Of a stretch of DNA of 38,035 nt, positions 16,988 through 25,745 are shown piece by piece. Each line of letters opens with the position of its first letter. Within the stretch, counting starts at the first letter, position 1. Source of the DNA: Oligoflexales bacterium (GTDB lineage Bacteria; Bdellovibrionota_B; Oligoflexia; Oligoflexales; RGVZ01); assembly GCA_947476525.1 (NCBI GenBank), contig CANJQY010000008.1, forward strand, positions 1-38,035, read 5' to 3'. A model generated the notes under the pieces. It did not search any database, was not told the DNA's origin, and worked only from the letters and a program-made list of their open reading frames with translations. The translations under genes were made by a program, and so were the position numbers.

Positions 16988-18787
16988 ATGTCTATTTCTG
17001 AAAAATTTTATGCTGGTCTTTATTCCGATATAGTTGCGGAGTATGTAGATTCATCGGCTCAAAAAAAGACTTCCTCAAATGACGCAGTCTTTATAACGGG
17101 AGCGCTTTGTTTTTTAGCGCGCTCTAGTGAGGCTGATGCTGTTTTTGATTCATATTCGGCAAATATGACATTCCTGGAATCCATGGAAGCTCGCCTTTAC
17201 CTTGTTTTTGCTCACCGCAGATTGCGAAAAAAGCTGTCTCGGGCCCATGCCAGCAAAATACTTTTGACAATGGCCATAGAGCTCCGCCGAGACAAATCGG
17301 CAGGCGACCTCGCGAAATTTTTTTTCTTTTGCGGTTTGGCATTTTTTCGTTATACCGATGCGCGGCTAGTTTTGACTCAAAAATGGGCCCGACGGGCCTA
17401 CGACCATGCGTTTCGTGCGAAATTTCCGTTCGGACGCCTACTTAGTTATGATTTGTTGGGGCATAGCCAGCTCAATGTCGGGGACATTCGCGCGGGCATG
17501 AAAAACCTACTGAACTCCGCTTCAATAGCTGAAAGTCTGGGCCGAGGTGCGATAGTCCAAGCCACACAGGCCACACTGCGTCTATACAGATCGACGTTCG
17601 GATTGGATACTGCGGCCAATTTGGAGGAGGAACTTCGCGGCGCGATTCGCGCCTGCTCGTTTGAAAACAGCTACACGTTAGCTACCTTGTATCTAGAACA
17701 ATCTCGACTTCAAATTTTGATTGGCCACGGACAATTGGCAGAGCAAAGCCTTAGGGATGCTGGAGAATGGATTTACAAGCTTGACTTGCCATTTTTAGAT
17801 GCGAACTTAAGCTTTCGATATGCTTATTTATCGGTACTGCAGGGTGACAACCAAAAAGCTCTCGATTTGCTGCGGTCTGCACGCCTTCGATTACTCGAAG
17901 CAAACGATGCCAGCATGGAGGTGAGAATTCTTGGGCTTGAGGCCAGAGTTTTAAATGCTCAAGGTAAGACCTTAGAAGCAGACCGGTTGACACTAGATAT
18001 TCAACGTCTTGAGTCGAGATCTGGGCTGCTGATAGCACACAGGATTAACGGAAGGCTAGGCGTCTCCGCAGTGACACCCCTGAAGCGTGGTGAAGATTTT
18101 TTAGGAGATCTCATGGATGATCTTGCCAATCAGACAACTGATATCAGGGAGCGAGTGCTGCAGTCAGGTTTTCTAGGGCTGATTCCTAAGTCGGTTGGCG
18201 TCGGGCAATTTAGTCAAGCAATTCTATTCGGATTTGTAGGTGCCTCCGTTACAATTTTAGCAAAAGGATTTGTTCGGCATGACCGTGATGGGTGGCCAGA
18301 ACTTGTGAGAAAACTCTTTCTAGCCATGTCAGCCCATAAGGAATTAACAAAGGAAGAAATTACCGAGCGCGTTTGGCAACAAGGTTACAACCCTCTTCGT
18401 CATGATCCATTAATTTACGCACTGGTTGCCCGGGCACGAAAAATGATCGAACCGTATGATTCATGGCTTACGATTAGTGACGGGAAATATTCCCTGGTTC
18501 CCGAAGTTCAAATCCATGATGTGTCTCAGGTCAATTCGGCATCTGATTTTGCCATGCGAATATCACATGATATTATTTCAAAAAATCCTAATCTTCCCGT
18601 ACGGCAATCGCGACTTCTCGATTTATGCGAAAAAATGGGGGCTATTACTAATAAGGATGTTTGCGAGGCCTTAAAAGTCTCTGAAGTCACTGCTGGGCGT
18701 GATTTAGCTGCTCTCGTTGCATTGGGGCTTTTACGCCGAATAGGTAAAGGTCGAGCCACTTCCTACACAACCCTAACAAATCTATGA
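16988..18787 (+). CDS. Putative transcriptional regulator: TPR-like helical repeats plus C-terminal winged-helix segments
   Basis: Helical repeat middle region; C-terminus 'HKELTKEEITERVWQQGYNPLRHDPLIYALVARARKMIEPYDSWLTISDGKYSLVPE' (OmpR-like wHTH) and 'ITNKDVCEALKVSEVTAGRDLAALVALGLLRRIGKGRATSYT' (DeoR/MarR-like HTH). Confidence 0.6.
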   Translation: MSISEKFYAGLYSDIVAEYVDSSAQKKTSSNDAVFITGALCFLARSSEADAVFDSYSANMTFLESMEARLYLVFAHRRLRKKLSRAHASKILLTMAIELRRDKSAGDLAKFFFFCGLAFFRYTDARLVLTQKWARRAYDHAFRAKFPFGRLLSYDLLGHSQLNVGDIRAGMKNLLNSASIAESLGRGAIVQATQATLRLYRSTFGLDTAANLEEELRGAIRACSFENSYTLATLYLEQSRLQILIGHGQLAEQSLRDAGEWIYKLDLPFLDANLSFRYAYLSVLQGDNQKALDLLRSARLRLLEANDASMEVRILGLEARVLNAQGKTLEADRLTLDIQRLESRSGLLIAHRINGRLGVSAVTPLKRGEDFLGDLMDDLANQTTDIRERVLQSGFLGLIPKSVGVGQFSQAILFGFVGASVTILAKGFVRHDRDGWPELVRKLFLAMSAHKELTKEEITERVWQQGYNPLRHDPLIYALVARARKMIEPYDSWLTISDGKYSLVPEVQIHDVSQVNSASDFAMRISHDIISKNPNLPVRQSRLLDLCEKMGAITNKDVCEALKVSEVTAGRDLAALVALGLLRRIGKGRATSYTTLTNL

Positions 18788-19309
18788 CTAATGCTTTTTA
18801 GACTTTACGATGCCAATGGCCTCGTGCGACAACACGCGTTGAGCGTCTTGAAAAAAAGAGATTTGTTCCAAATTTAAATCAGTTCTCGTCTCTAGATAAG
18901 CATTTGCTGATGCGACATCCAATAAAAACAGTCCATCCGAATTCTGCTCATAAACCATTCGGCAAGAAAAGTCTCGTGCATCGCCTTCGCAATCTGCTCT
19001 GACACTGCCATCAGCTGAGGACATTCTCCAAACCGAACCCTGAAACTCTCCTGTAAGGATGAACCGGTGAGGAGTGGTGCCGTCAAGCTCAAAGGGAAGT
19101 GCGTAATCTAGTTTTGCCAGATTGCCTGTGATTCTAAATTTTGCTCGAACAAGTTCAACGACAGCGTCGACTGCCATGGATTCGCCCTTAGGAACGGTGT
19201 AGGTCATAATTGCGCGAGCTGCGGCAGCTGTCGAAATTACACTTAAGCTAGTGATTACTAGAATAGCCGCTAGCAAATTTTGCATCACCTTAGTTTTGGA
19301 ATGTTTCAT
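18788..19309 (-). CDS. Small secreted protein, unknown function
   Basis: Signal peptide-like N-terminus MKHSKTKVMQNLLAAILVITSLSVISTAAAA; no family recognised. Convergent with the upstream regulator ORF. Confidence 0.55.
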   Translation of the reverse strand: MKHSKTKVMQNLLAAILVITSLSVISTAAAARAIMTYTVPKGESMAVDAVVELVRAKFRITGNLAKLDYALPFELDGTTPHRFILTGEFQGSVWRMSSADGSVRADCEGDARDFSCRMVYEQNSDGLFLLDVASANAYLETRTDLNLEQISFFQDAQRVLSHEAIGIVKSKKH

Positions 19310-19452
19310 AAGAACTCCTTTTAAAATCCGCTTTTTTTTATCATAATAGACATATTAAATCAATATTTCTTTACAATTTGTACCTCGTATTTATAATCGG
19401 AACTTTCACCTTTGCCCGATAGTTGGAAAAACAGACGGAAAAATAATTTGCG

Positions 19453-20430
19453 TCACCATGGCATAGTTGCCTTTGACTCCGTCGTGGATATCTTTTGAGT
19501 TTCTTCCGCGAGTTTTCCTCCCCACACAACTAAGACATACCCAAAAGATAAAGAAAAAAGACCGAAGACCTTCATGACGTGAATTGAAATCAATTCAATC
19601 GGTCCACTGACAGCAATCAATACAAGCATTTGCCTTAGCCTAGGTGAAATCGTGTTTGCCTTAAAGGCAGCCCAAATTAGTATTCCTGCAAACGAGCAAA
19701 GACCTGAATCAACTGCCCAATGAGGTCCAACTACAAGGCGTGACAATATGGCTGAACCAATTGGAATTGAAAGTAGTGACCCGAAGGATAATGAAGAAAA
19801 AAGGCTCAATACAGTCAATATCGCAAATGATAACGGTAAGTTATCTTGAAAAAAAATCTGGCCATACCCTTTAATCGCACCAAGGACAGAATTCATCATT
19901 GGAAAAAATTCGGTACCGTTTGGCGTGAATGGGTCCATCGCGAATGATAGCTCGGGATTTAATTGGCTTATGGCTTGAAGGCACCACATAGCCGATACAT
20001 AGGGCATTACCATTAGTGGCAAATTCCAAACACGAAGGCAACGATCAAATATCACCACAAACAAGCCGCAGACTAATGCTAGTCCCACGATAGCAACAAA
20101 TGCAATGCCATTGGTTGGGAAAAAACTCGAACAGGCGAATCCCAAAAATATACCATTTAGTGCGAACAAACCGTCTCTTCGCAATTTTTCATTTCCAGAA
20201 AAAAAACCACTTGACCATTCAACGGCCAACAGTCCAATAATTCCAAATGCGGCCACTCTTGGCGCAAAAATTCCTACTACCAGAAGAAGCATTCTCCCAA
20301 GCAATTGATTACTTGAAAAAAATATTTGAGCCATCGTCGTGGATACTAGTCTTTCAATTTTGAATAGGCTCGCGCCCCACGCTTTTGATATATCTCTGTA
20401 GCACGCCACCACACCGTAAATCGCTGTCAT
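19453..20430 (-). CDS. Urea transporter (UT/SLC14-like) family membrane protein
   Basis: Multiple TM segments and 'IKGYGQIFFQDNLPLSFAILTVLSLFSSLSFG' matching the UT signature. Start ATG 20430 overlaps the upstream stop (ATGA). Confidence 0.7.
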   Translation of the reverse strand: MTAIYGVVACYRDISKAWGASLFKIERLVSTTMAQIFFSSNQLLGRMLLLVVGIFAPRVAAFGIIGLLAVEWSSGFFSGNEKLRRDGLFALNGIFLGFACSSFFPTNGIAFVAIVGLALVCGLFVVIFDRCLRVWNLPLMVMPYVSAMWCLQAISQLNPELSFAMDPFTPNGTEFFPMMNSVLGAIKGYGQIFFQDNLPLSFAILTVLSLFSSLSFGSLLSIPIGSAILSRLVVGPHWAVDSGLCSFAGILIWAAFKANTISPRLRQMLVLIAVSGPIELISIHVMKVFGLFSLSFGYVLVVWGGKLAEETQKISTTESKATMPW

Positions 20431-21035
20431 ATCAGCGCCCACTTTCCCTGCCCCACCGTCAAGGTGCCCCAATTTAGAGGAACTGGCGAATTGACATTCA
20501 ACCCCACGACACCGTTGATTCCACGAGAAAATTCTGAGTCTAGCCACACGCTCTCCGTTGGGTCATATATCCGAATCCTAGAGTCACCAGCCTCGGCAAC
20601 TGCGCAAACTTCGTGGTAGACATATTCCTGCCCGATCCATGGAATTGTCTGAAAAATATTCGCCCATTTCAAATTCCAATGTTGAACGTAGGTCTTTGGC
20701 TGATTTAAAATTACTTGGGCAGGGTATACGTCTACGCCTTGCTGTGCGAAAATTTCTCGAGAAAGCGCGGCAAAAACGCCGCAGTCAATCTGTGATTTTC
20801 GAACCGTTTCACACCAACTTAGAGGCCATTGTACCGGTCCCCATTTAAAGCGTTGTCGCAACCAAGTTGGTGCGTGTAGCCGATGTTCCTCTGAACGGTT
20901 AAAGCTCAAAGATCGATGCATGTCGACTAACCAGCGCCGCGCTAGCTGGCAGCACTCCCCGTGATGGACCAACTCTGAGTGGCGGGCTCCAATAAACTCA
21001 AAATGATTGACTAACGCGACCGTATCCAAATTCAT
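20427..21035 (-). CDS. Transglutaminase-like (Cys-His-Asp) protein
   Basis: 'KSQIDCGVFAALSREIFA', 'YVYHEVCAVAEAGDSRIRIYDPTESVWLDSEF' give a Cys / His / Asp arrangement; AAAGGAG RBS before ATG 21035. Confidence 0.6.
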   Translation of the reverse strand: MNLDTVALVNHFEFIGARHSELVHHGECCQLARRWLVDMHRSLSFNRSEEHRLHAPTWLRQRFKWGPVQWPLSWCETVRKSQIDCGVFAALSREIFAQQGVDVYPAQVILNQPKTYVQHWNLKWANIFQTIPWIGQEYVYHEVCAVAEAGDSRIRIYDPTESVWLDSEFSRGINGVVGLNVNSPVPLNWGTLTVGQGKWALI

Positions 21036-23253
21036 AACTCATGCTCCTTTCGTAAGCTCCTGCATCAGCAATAATAATCCGATCACCAATTTTGGTAGAT
21101 TTTGGAAAGCTAACTCCATCGGCTAATATGTCATCTTCCATACATATTCTCCCAAGTATGCGAGCCCTTCCTGCACCAATGACTTCCATTTTTAGCTCGT
21201 TCAATACAAACATACGGTGGGGATACACTCTCGCCAATGGAAGCTCTGAAATGCAAGTGTCGACCACCACTTCACTGACTTCGCCTCCACGTCGACGAAT
21301 ATCCTGTATTGACGTAACCATGAGCATGGTATCTTGCGATAGTGCTCGGCCAGGCTCAATGGTGACCGATTCCAAACTAGGTATTCGTGCTTTTGCGAAC
21401 GACATAAGTTCTGACCAAGGAACATGACTAAAATCTCTGGGATGATAGCCTCCCCCAAAATCAATCATGGCGATATCACGTCCGGCGTGAGCTGAAATGG
21501 TCGTTGCCCACCCAATCGCCGATTCGACGGCATCCTGCCAGTGCCCCTTTCCAATTAGATTTGACGCCATGTGGACGTGAAATCCAAGCTTTATACCCGC
21601 AGGGACTCGTTGTATAAGGGAGGTTGCACGGGCAAGGTCATCATATGAATCCAGTTCTGCGCCGAATCGTGACCCGAATCCGGGTATTTTGAGGCGAAGT
21701 CCCCAAACTTTATCTTGCCGATCCGATCTAATTAGCCGCTCAAATTCATCTAAGGAATCACAAAATACAGCTGCCAATCCTTGGTTGTCGTCGATAGTTC
21801 GCGGCCACCATTTTGCTGGCCCATTTAAAATGATTTGATGACGTTCCCAGCCAAAGGTTAATGCATGTTCAACTTCAGCCAAACTGATGGCTTCGGCCAT
21901 AAGTCCGCAATTAAAAGCTTCTGTCATATATAATTTGTCAGGACAGGTTTTAATGCTATAGGCAACGTTCAATTTGCATCCACCACCTAGCACAGAATTG
22001 ATAACTTTTGCGGATGCGAAACGACTTGCTACCTTACTTTCAAGGCAGATTCTAACTGGCGTTGAATTTTGTTCGGTCGCGATCTTCGCCCAATTAGCCT
22101 CCTCAAGTGAGGCGGTTGGACCATTTTCAGCTGGCGCCAGAACGTCTGCTCTGGTGTTCCCCTGTGTATTTTGAGATTCAAGTATGTCAGATTCGAGCTG
22201 ACCAAATGAAGCTCCATACTTACCCAATGCTGTTACCTGCCCGTGCTCAGGCTGTGTCGCCTGCGGCAGCGAAATATAGCTTAATACTGGAATCTCGGTT
22301 ACGATTCGCGTGAATTCATCCGTAGTAGGATTTTTGTTCGCAACCATGCTAATCCCGCTAGCTTCAGCCACAAGCAATGCAGGGAGATTGATGCCAGCAA
22401 TAGTCGATCCGTAAATCCATGCTGGGAATCTAGGGTTAAACTCCATCAACCAAAAGGTCTCAGATTCATCTCGAATTAGCTCAAACTCACCACCACCTGT
22501 CCACTTAATTTGAAGCACCGCATCACTCACAATATCCAATTGCCGCTTAGACAAAGGCCTGATTTTTCCTGACCAAGTTTTCCCGTCGACTGTGGTGACA
22601 CGCTTTTGCATGTGGACCGCTCCACATAGCTTTCCGTCAATCGCTGAGAAGCAAATGGACTCTTCCAAGCCACGAACATGTGCTTGATAAAAAACGTGTG
22701 CGTAAGATCCTGCATTCGCCAATTTCAATCGGGCATTGTCGAGGTCACGCCAGCAACTGACAAATTGAGCTCCATGATATGGCCCTTTGACCCAAATGCG
22801 CCAAGAATGCTCCCTACAAAAGTCATACAGTGCTTGATCGTCTCCGTTTTCAATATAAATATCAGGCGTTTTAAACGGCAAAAAACCTGCAATTCGGACA
22901 AACGGTTTATATGCAAAGTGTAGAGATGATTTGGTTGGAATGAGCAGGTGTGGGTTAGGCAATACATTCTGGCTTAGCCACGCTACCTCAATGTCAAGGG
23001 CGGACAAAATAAAATGCGTATCACTAAAATCTCGAATCGTTTGGGCATGGAGCGAATGATCGAGCAAATCCCATGATGGAAACACCAAACGTTCAGTAAG
23101 CGACGCATCATGAAGGCCCGATGCGCCGTTCCAATAGTCCATCCCAATAATGGTAGCCTCTGGCCATGCATCTCTGAGAGACTTAGCTATTCCCAAGCCC
23201 GCCGACGGGCTCGGGCCACAGTAGAAACCTGAAATGAGAATTTTTGGCGACAT
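20998..23253 (-). CDS. Fusion: N-terminal ATP-grasp ligase domain and C-terminal fold-III PLP-dependent (Orn/DAP/Arg-type) decarboxylase domain
   Basis: ATP-grasp: 'GGGEFELIRDESETFWLMEFNPRFPAWIYGSTIAGINLPALLVAEA'. Decarboxylase: 'LNVAYSIKT' (PLP Lys), 'FHVHMASN', 'MIDFGGGY', 'VTIEPGRALSQDT', 'GRICMEDDILADG', 'DAGAYERSMSYEFGYGR'. Confidence 0.85.
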   Translation of the reverse strand: MSPKILISGFYCGPSPSAGLGIAKSLRDAWPEATIIGMDYWNGASGLHDASLTERLVFPSWDLLDHSLHAQTIRDFSDTHFILSALDIEVAWLSQNVLPNPHLLIPTKSSLHFAYKPFVRIAGFLPFKTPDIYIENGDDQALYDFCREHSWRIWVKGPYHGAQFVSCWRDLDNARLKLANAGSYAHVFYQAHVRGLEESICFSAIDGKLCGAVHMQKRVTTVDGKTWSGKIRPLSKRQLDIVSDAVLQIKWTGGGEFELIRDESETFWLMEFNPRFPAWIYGSTIAGINLPALLVAEASGISMVANKNPTTDEFTRIVTEIPVLSYISLPQATQPEHGQVTALGKYGASFGQLESDILESQNTQGNTRADVLAPAENGPTASLEEANWAKIATEQNSTPVRICLESKVASRFASAKVINSVLGGGCKLNVAYSIKTCPDKLYMTEAFNCGLMAEAISLAEVEHALTFGWERHQIILNGPAKWWPRTIDDNQGLAAVFCDSLDEFERLIRSDRQDKVWGLRLKIPGFGSRFGAELDSYDDLARATSLIQRVPAGIKLGFHVHMASNLIGKGHWQDAVESAIGWATTISAHAGRDIAMIDFGGGYHPRDFSHVPWSELMSFAKARIPSLESVTIEPGRALSQDTMLMVTSIQDIRRRGGEVSEVVVDTCISELPLARVYPHRMFVLNELKMEVIGAGRARILGRICMEDDILADGVSFPKSTKIGDRIIIADAGAYERSMSYEFGYGRVSQSF

Positions 23254-23293
23254 AATATGGATTCCTGCACTTCAATCGGTGATGGCTGTCTGC

Positions 23294-23704
23294 TCAATTG
23301 GCCTCTAAAACGCGGATCGTTCCACCCATGGAACCACCAGTTTGTATGTCGCCATGGCGAGTACAAAAATATCCGTAGTATCCAGTCTCGGTTAAAATTC
23401 GAAACTGATCTTCAAAAAATCCATCGGCAGGAGAACGAAACACATTAACAACACCTCCAAAATCCTTGGCCGCCTGCAATGGATGACGCTCCATGGCGGC
23501 AATAGTCACCTTGGTTCCCGGCCGCACCGTAACGCACGCGGGATCATAACGTGAGCCTTGAGTTTGAATCACGACCTCTGGTGCGTCAATCGTGACAAAA
23601 TCCTGTTCTTGGCAGCCGGCATACTCAACAAATGCTGGCGTGATGGCAAAGGCCATAGTCGAGGAAGTAAGCAAACTCAAACAAAGTGCGGCGGATCTTA
23701 ACAT
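23294..23704 (-). CDS. Secreted cupredoxin (plastocyanin/azurin-like copper protein)
   Basis: Signal peptide; 'YDPACVTVRPGTKVTIAAMERHPLQ' and 'GYYGYFCTRHGDIQTGGSMGGTIRVLE' supply His, Cys, His, Met ligands. Confidence 0.8.
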   Translation of the reverse strand: MLRSAALCLSLLTSSTMAFAITPAFVEYAGCQEQDFVTIDAPEVVIQTQGSRYDPACVTVRPGTKVTIAAMERHPLQAAKDFGGVVNVFRSPADGFFEDQFRILTETGYYGYFCTRHGDIQTGGSMGGTIRVLEAN

Positions 23705-23838
23705 AGAAATTTCTCCTTAAATGGATCGTTATAATGGCGAACTCACTCGAGTCGGCCTTGGTTGAATCATATAAAACACAACTAAAAATTTGAACTCACA
23801 CCTCCTAAAATAGATGAGGTGATTTGAATCGATTGAGA

Positions 23839-24717
23839 TCACTCCCATTTTGGACCCAGGAGCCACTGATATACTAACTTCCCTGCGGCAGTGTCCTTCC
23901 AAGTCGGATTATTCCGAGGCATGTAGGCTGTTTTAATTGCAGACGTAGCCGCGGCCTTTACAGCCAAAAGGTCTTCTCGAGTCTTTAGGGAAAAATTGCG
24001 CCCCCCGTCATGGCACCCCGCACAAGCGGTTGTGACAATCTGAGCGATGTCTGCGTACTTAACCGCTGTGCCCACCGGCGGAACAATGTCGGGCTGGCTA
24101 CATGGATCAATTGAATTTGATACAGGGACTTCACCTGCACCAACCTGGCCGCTACGTCCGTGTTGCCTATTATGGTCGTCGTCATTATCGTCGTCATTAT
24201 CGTCGTCATTATCATCGTCATTATCATCTTCAGCGCGGTTAGAATTTTTGAGAATTGACGAGGCCTTGATACAGTCATTTGGCGGCGGAGCCACGCTCAG
24301 TTCACCGTCTTCGACCATTTTTAGAAAACTCAAGACAACGGCCTTCTCATCATCATAAAGAGGTGTCGCAAAGCGCGGTGGCATCACTGTATCAGAAGTT
24401 TCTGATTCGATACGCGTTCGCATAGCTCTAGCGAGTCCACGATTCTCCTCCTTTTTAAAGAATTCGATGGTGGCAATTCCGTTGAGAATTGTCGGGGTAT
24501 TCGACGGCACAAAATCAGAGCGCTCAGCCGAATGACAATTGGCACATTTCGTAGCGAGGACAGCGCCAGCGCCAGAATCCCAACCTGTAATGCCAGTGTT
24601 AACGGAAACATGATCAGGCCTTTTTGCTCCAAGGTCGCCACTTCGACAACTTTGATTCAAAATTGCGAGCAACAAAAGAAAAGCCGAGTTCAATGGCAAG
24701 TTATTTTTTTTGTTCAC
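23839..24717 (-). CDS. Di-haem c-type cytochrome-like lipoprotein
   Basis: Two CxxCH motifs (CANCHSAE, CAGCHDGG), lipobox LNQSC, Asp/Asn-rich linker. Confidence 0.75.
   Translation of the reverse strand: MNKKNNLPLNSAFLLLLAILNQSCRSGDLGAKRPDHVSVNTGITGWDSGAGAVLATKCANCHSAERSDFVPSNTPTILNGIATIEFFKKEENRGLARAMRTRIESETSDTVMPPRFATPLYDDEKAVVLSFLKMVEDGELSVAPPPNDCIKASSILKNSNRAEDDNDDDNDDDNDDDNDDDHNRQHGRSGQVGAGEVPVSNSIDPCSQPDIVPPVGTAVKYADIAQIVTTACAGCHDGGRNFSLKTREDLLAVKAAATSAIKTAYMPRNNPTWKDTAAGKLVYQWLLGPKWE
24176..24231. repeat. 12-bp tandem repeat (tcgtcgtcatta) encoding a DDDN linker in the cytochrome
   Basis: tcgtcgtcattatcgtcgtcattatcgtcgtcattatcatcgtcattatcatc read directly; in frame with ORF 23839-24717. 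Confidence 0.85.
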
Positions 24718-24758
24718 GAGTTGGCACCCCTTGATTTGAATTGTGAATGAAAATTTTC

Positions 24759-25691
24759 TTAATAATTTTTTGACGCCAATTGGTGACTCACGCCACCAAT
24801 CACCATGCTGTAGCTAAGTAATATTCTAGGCATCGTAACTCTGTGAGGAACATTTAATGCCGCAAGCGCCACCTGAATTCCACTTCCAAAAATGTATCCA
24901 CTTGCAAATTGTGATGATGCAGTTCCGTCGCCTAAAGTCGAATGATCATTTAAATTGAAGGTTGTTCCGTCAGCTGGTATTTCAAAATGCACGGAGACAT
25001 CACGCTCCACAACCTGCGCCTGAAACCATAAGGAGTAGAACGCGTGCGGCACCAAAGTGACCGAATAGAATCGCAGTTTGGATGCTACCGAAAATTCGTC
25101 GTTTGAAGTTAGCTCGGTAATTCCCCCTTTGACCTTCGCTGCACTCCATTGTTGTCCTGCCTCAAAAATTCCGTCGAGATGCCCTAATGCATCAACGCGG
25201 AGCCCTAGTGACAATCCTTTTATGTTTTGACCGCAAGAGGCCGTCATGCCCGTCGCTTTTGCCGCCTGTTCTGGCAGCGCGCCGGCCCAAGCTCTCAGTA
25301 AAGCATGACCTGCCCGCGTTGTGGGAGATAGGTACCACACCTCCAAGGTAGGAACCGCATGCGCGGGAGGCTGAGGTGGTTGCTCGGTTTTCGCTCCGAC
25401 AGTTGCGTTCAATTTTGGCAGAACTGATGCAATGGCCTTAGCTTCGATACGAAATTCGCCGTCGGTATTACTTTCGAGTGATGGTGATAATAGTGGTTGG
25501 GCGTCAAGGAATGACGCGGAGACCAATTGCAAACGCTCTGCCTGGTTTTCCCAGGTAACGGCGTTTGCCTCGTTCATGAAGATGCTACATCCCATAACTA
25601 GAGCCATTTTTATTGTGATCTTAGCAACTGAAGTGAGTTGATTATTCTTGTTCATAGGCAAGTACTCCTTTTTTGGGCCGTGACGATCCAC
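24759..25691 (-). CDS. Secreted protein, unknown function
   Basis: Signal peptide after MNKNNQLTSVAKITIKMALVMGCSIFMNEANA; likely start internal to the ORF-track start. Confidence 0.5.
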   Translation of the reverse strand: MDRHGPKKEYLPMNKNNQLTSVAKITIKMALVMGCSIFMNEANAVTWENQAERLQLVSASFLDAQPLLSPSLESNTDGEFRIEAKAIASVLPKLNATVGAKTEQPPQPPAHAVPTLEVWYLSPTTRAGHALLRAWAGALPEQAAKATGMTASCGQNIKGLSLGLRVDALGHLDGIFEAGQQWSAAKVKGGITELTSNDEFSVASKLRFYSVTLVPHAFYSLWFQAQVVERDVSVHFEIPADGTTFNLNDHSTLGDGTASSQFASGYIFGSGIQVALAALNVPHRVTMPRILLSYSMVIGGVSHQLASKNY

Positions 25692-25745
25692 TGCGACGAG
25701 GCATTCGTCGAAAATCAGAAAAAATGTGTTGTGCTTTCGCTTTGT

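Noticed and set aside
24176-24231. CRISPR-like short repeat array
   Set aside because: Units are 12 bp and contiguous with no spacers; they are in frame with a coding sequence.
24047-24358. Plus-strand ORF with SSLSSSLSSS repeats
   Set aside because: Antisense shadow of the DDDN-encoding repeat in the cytochrome gene.
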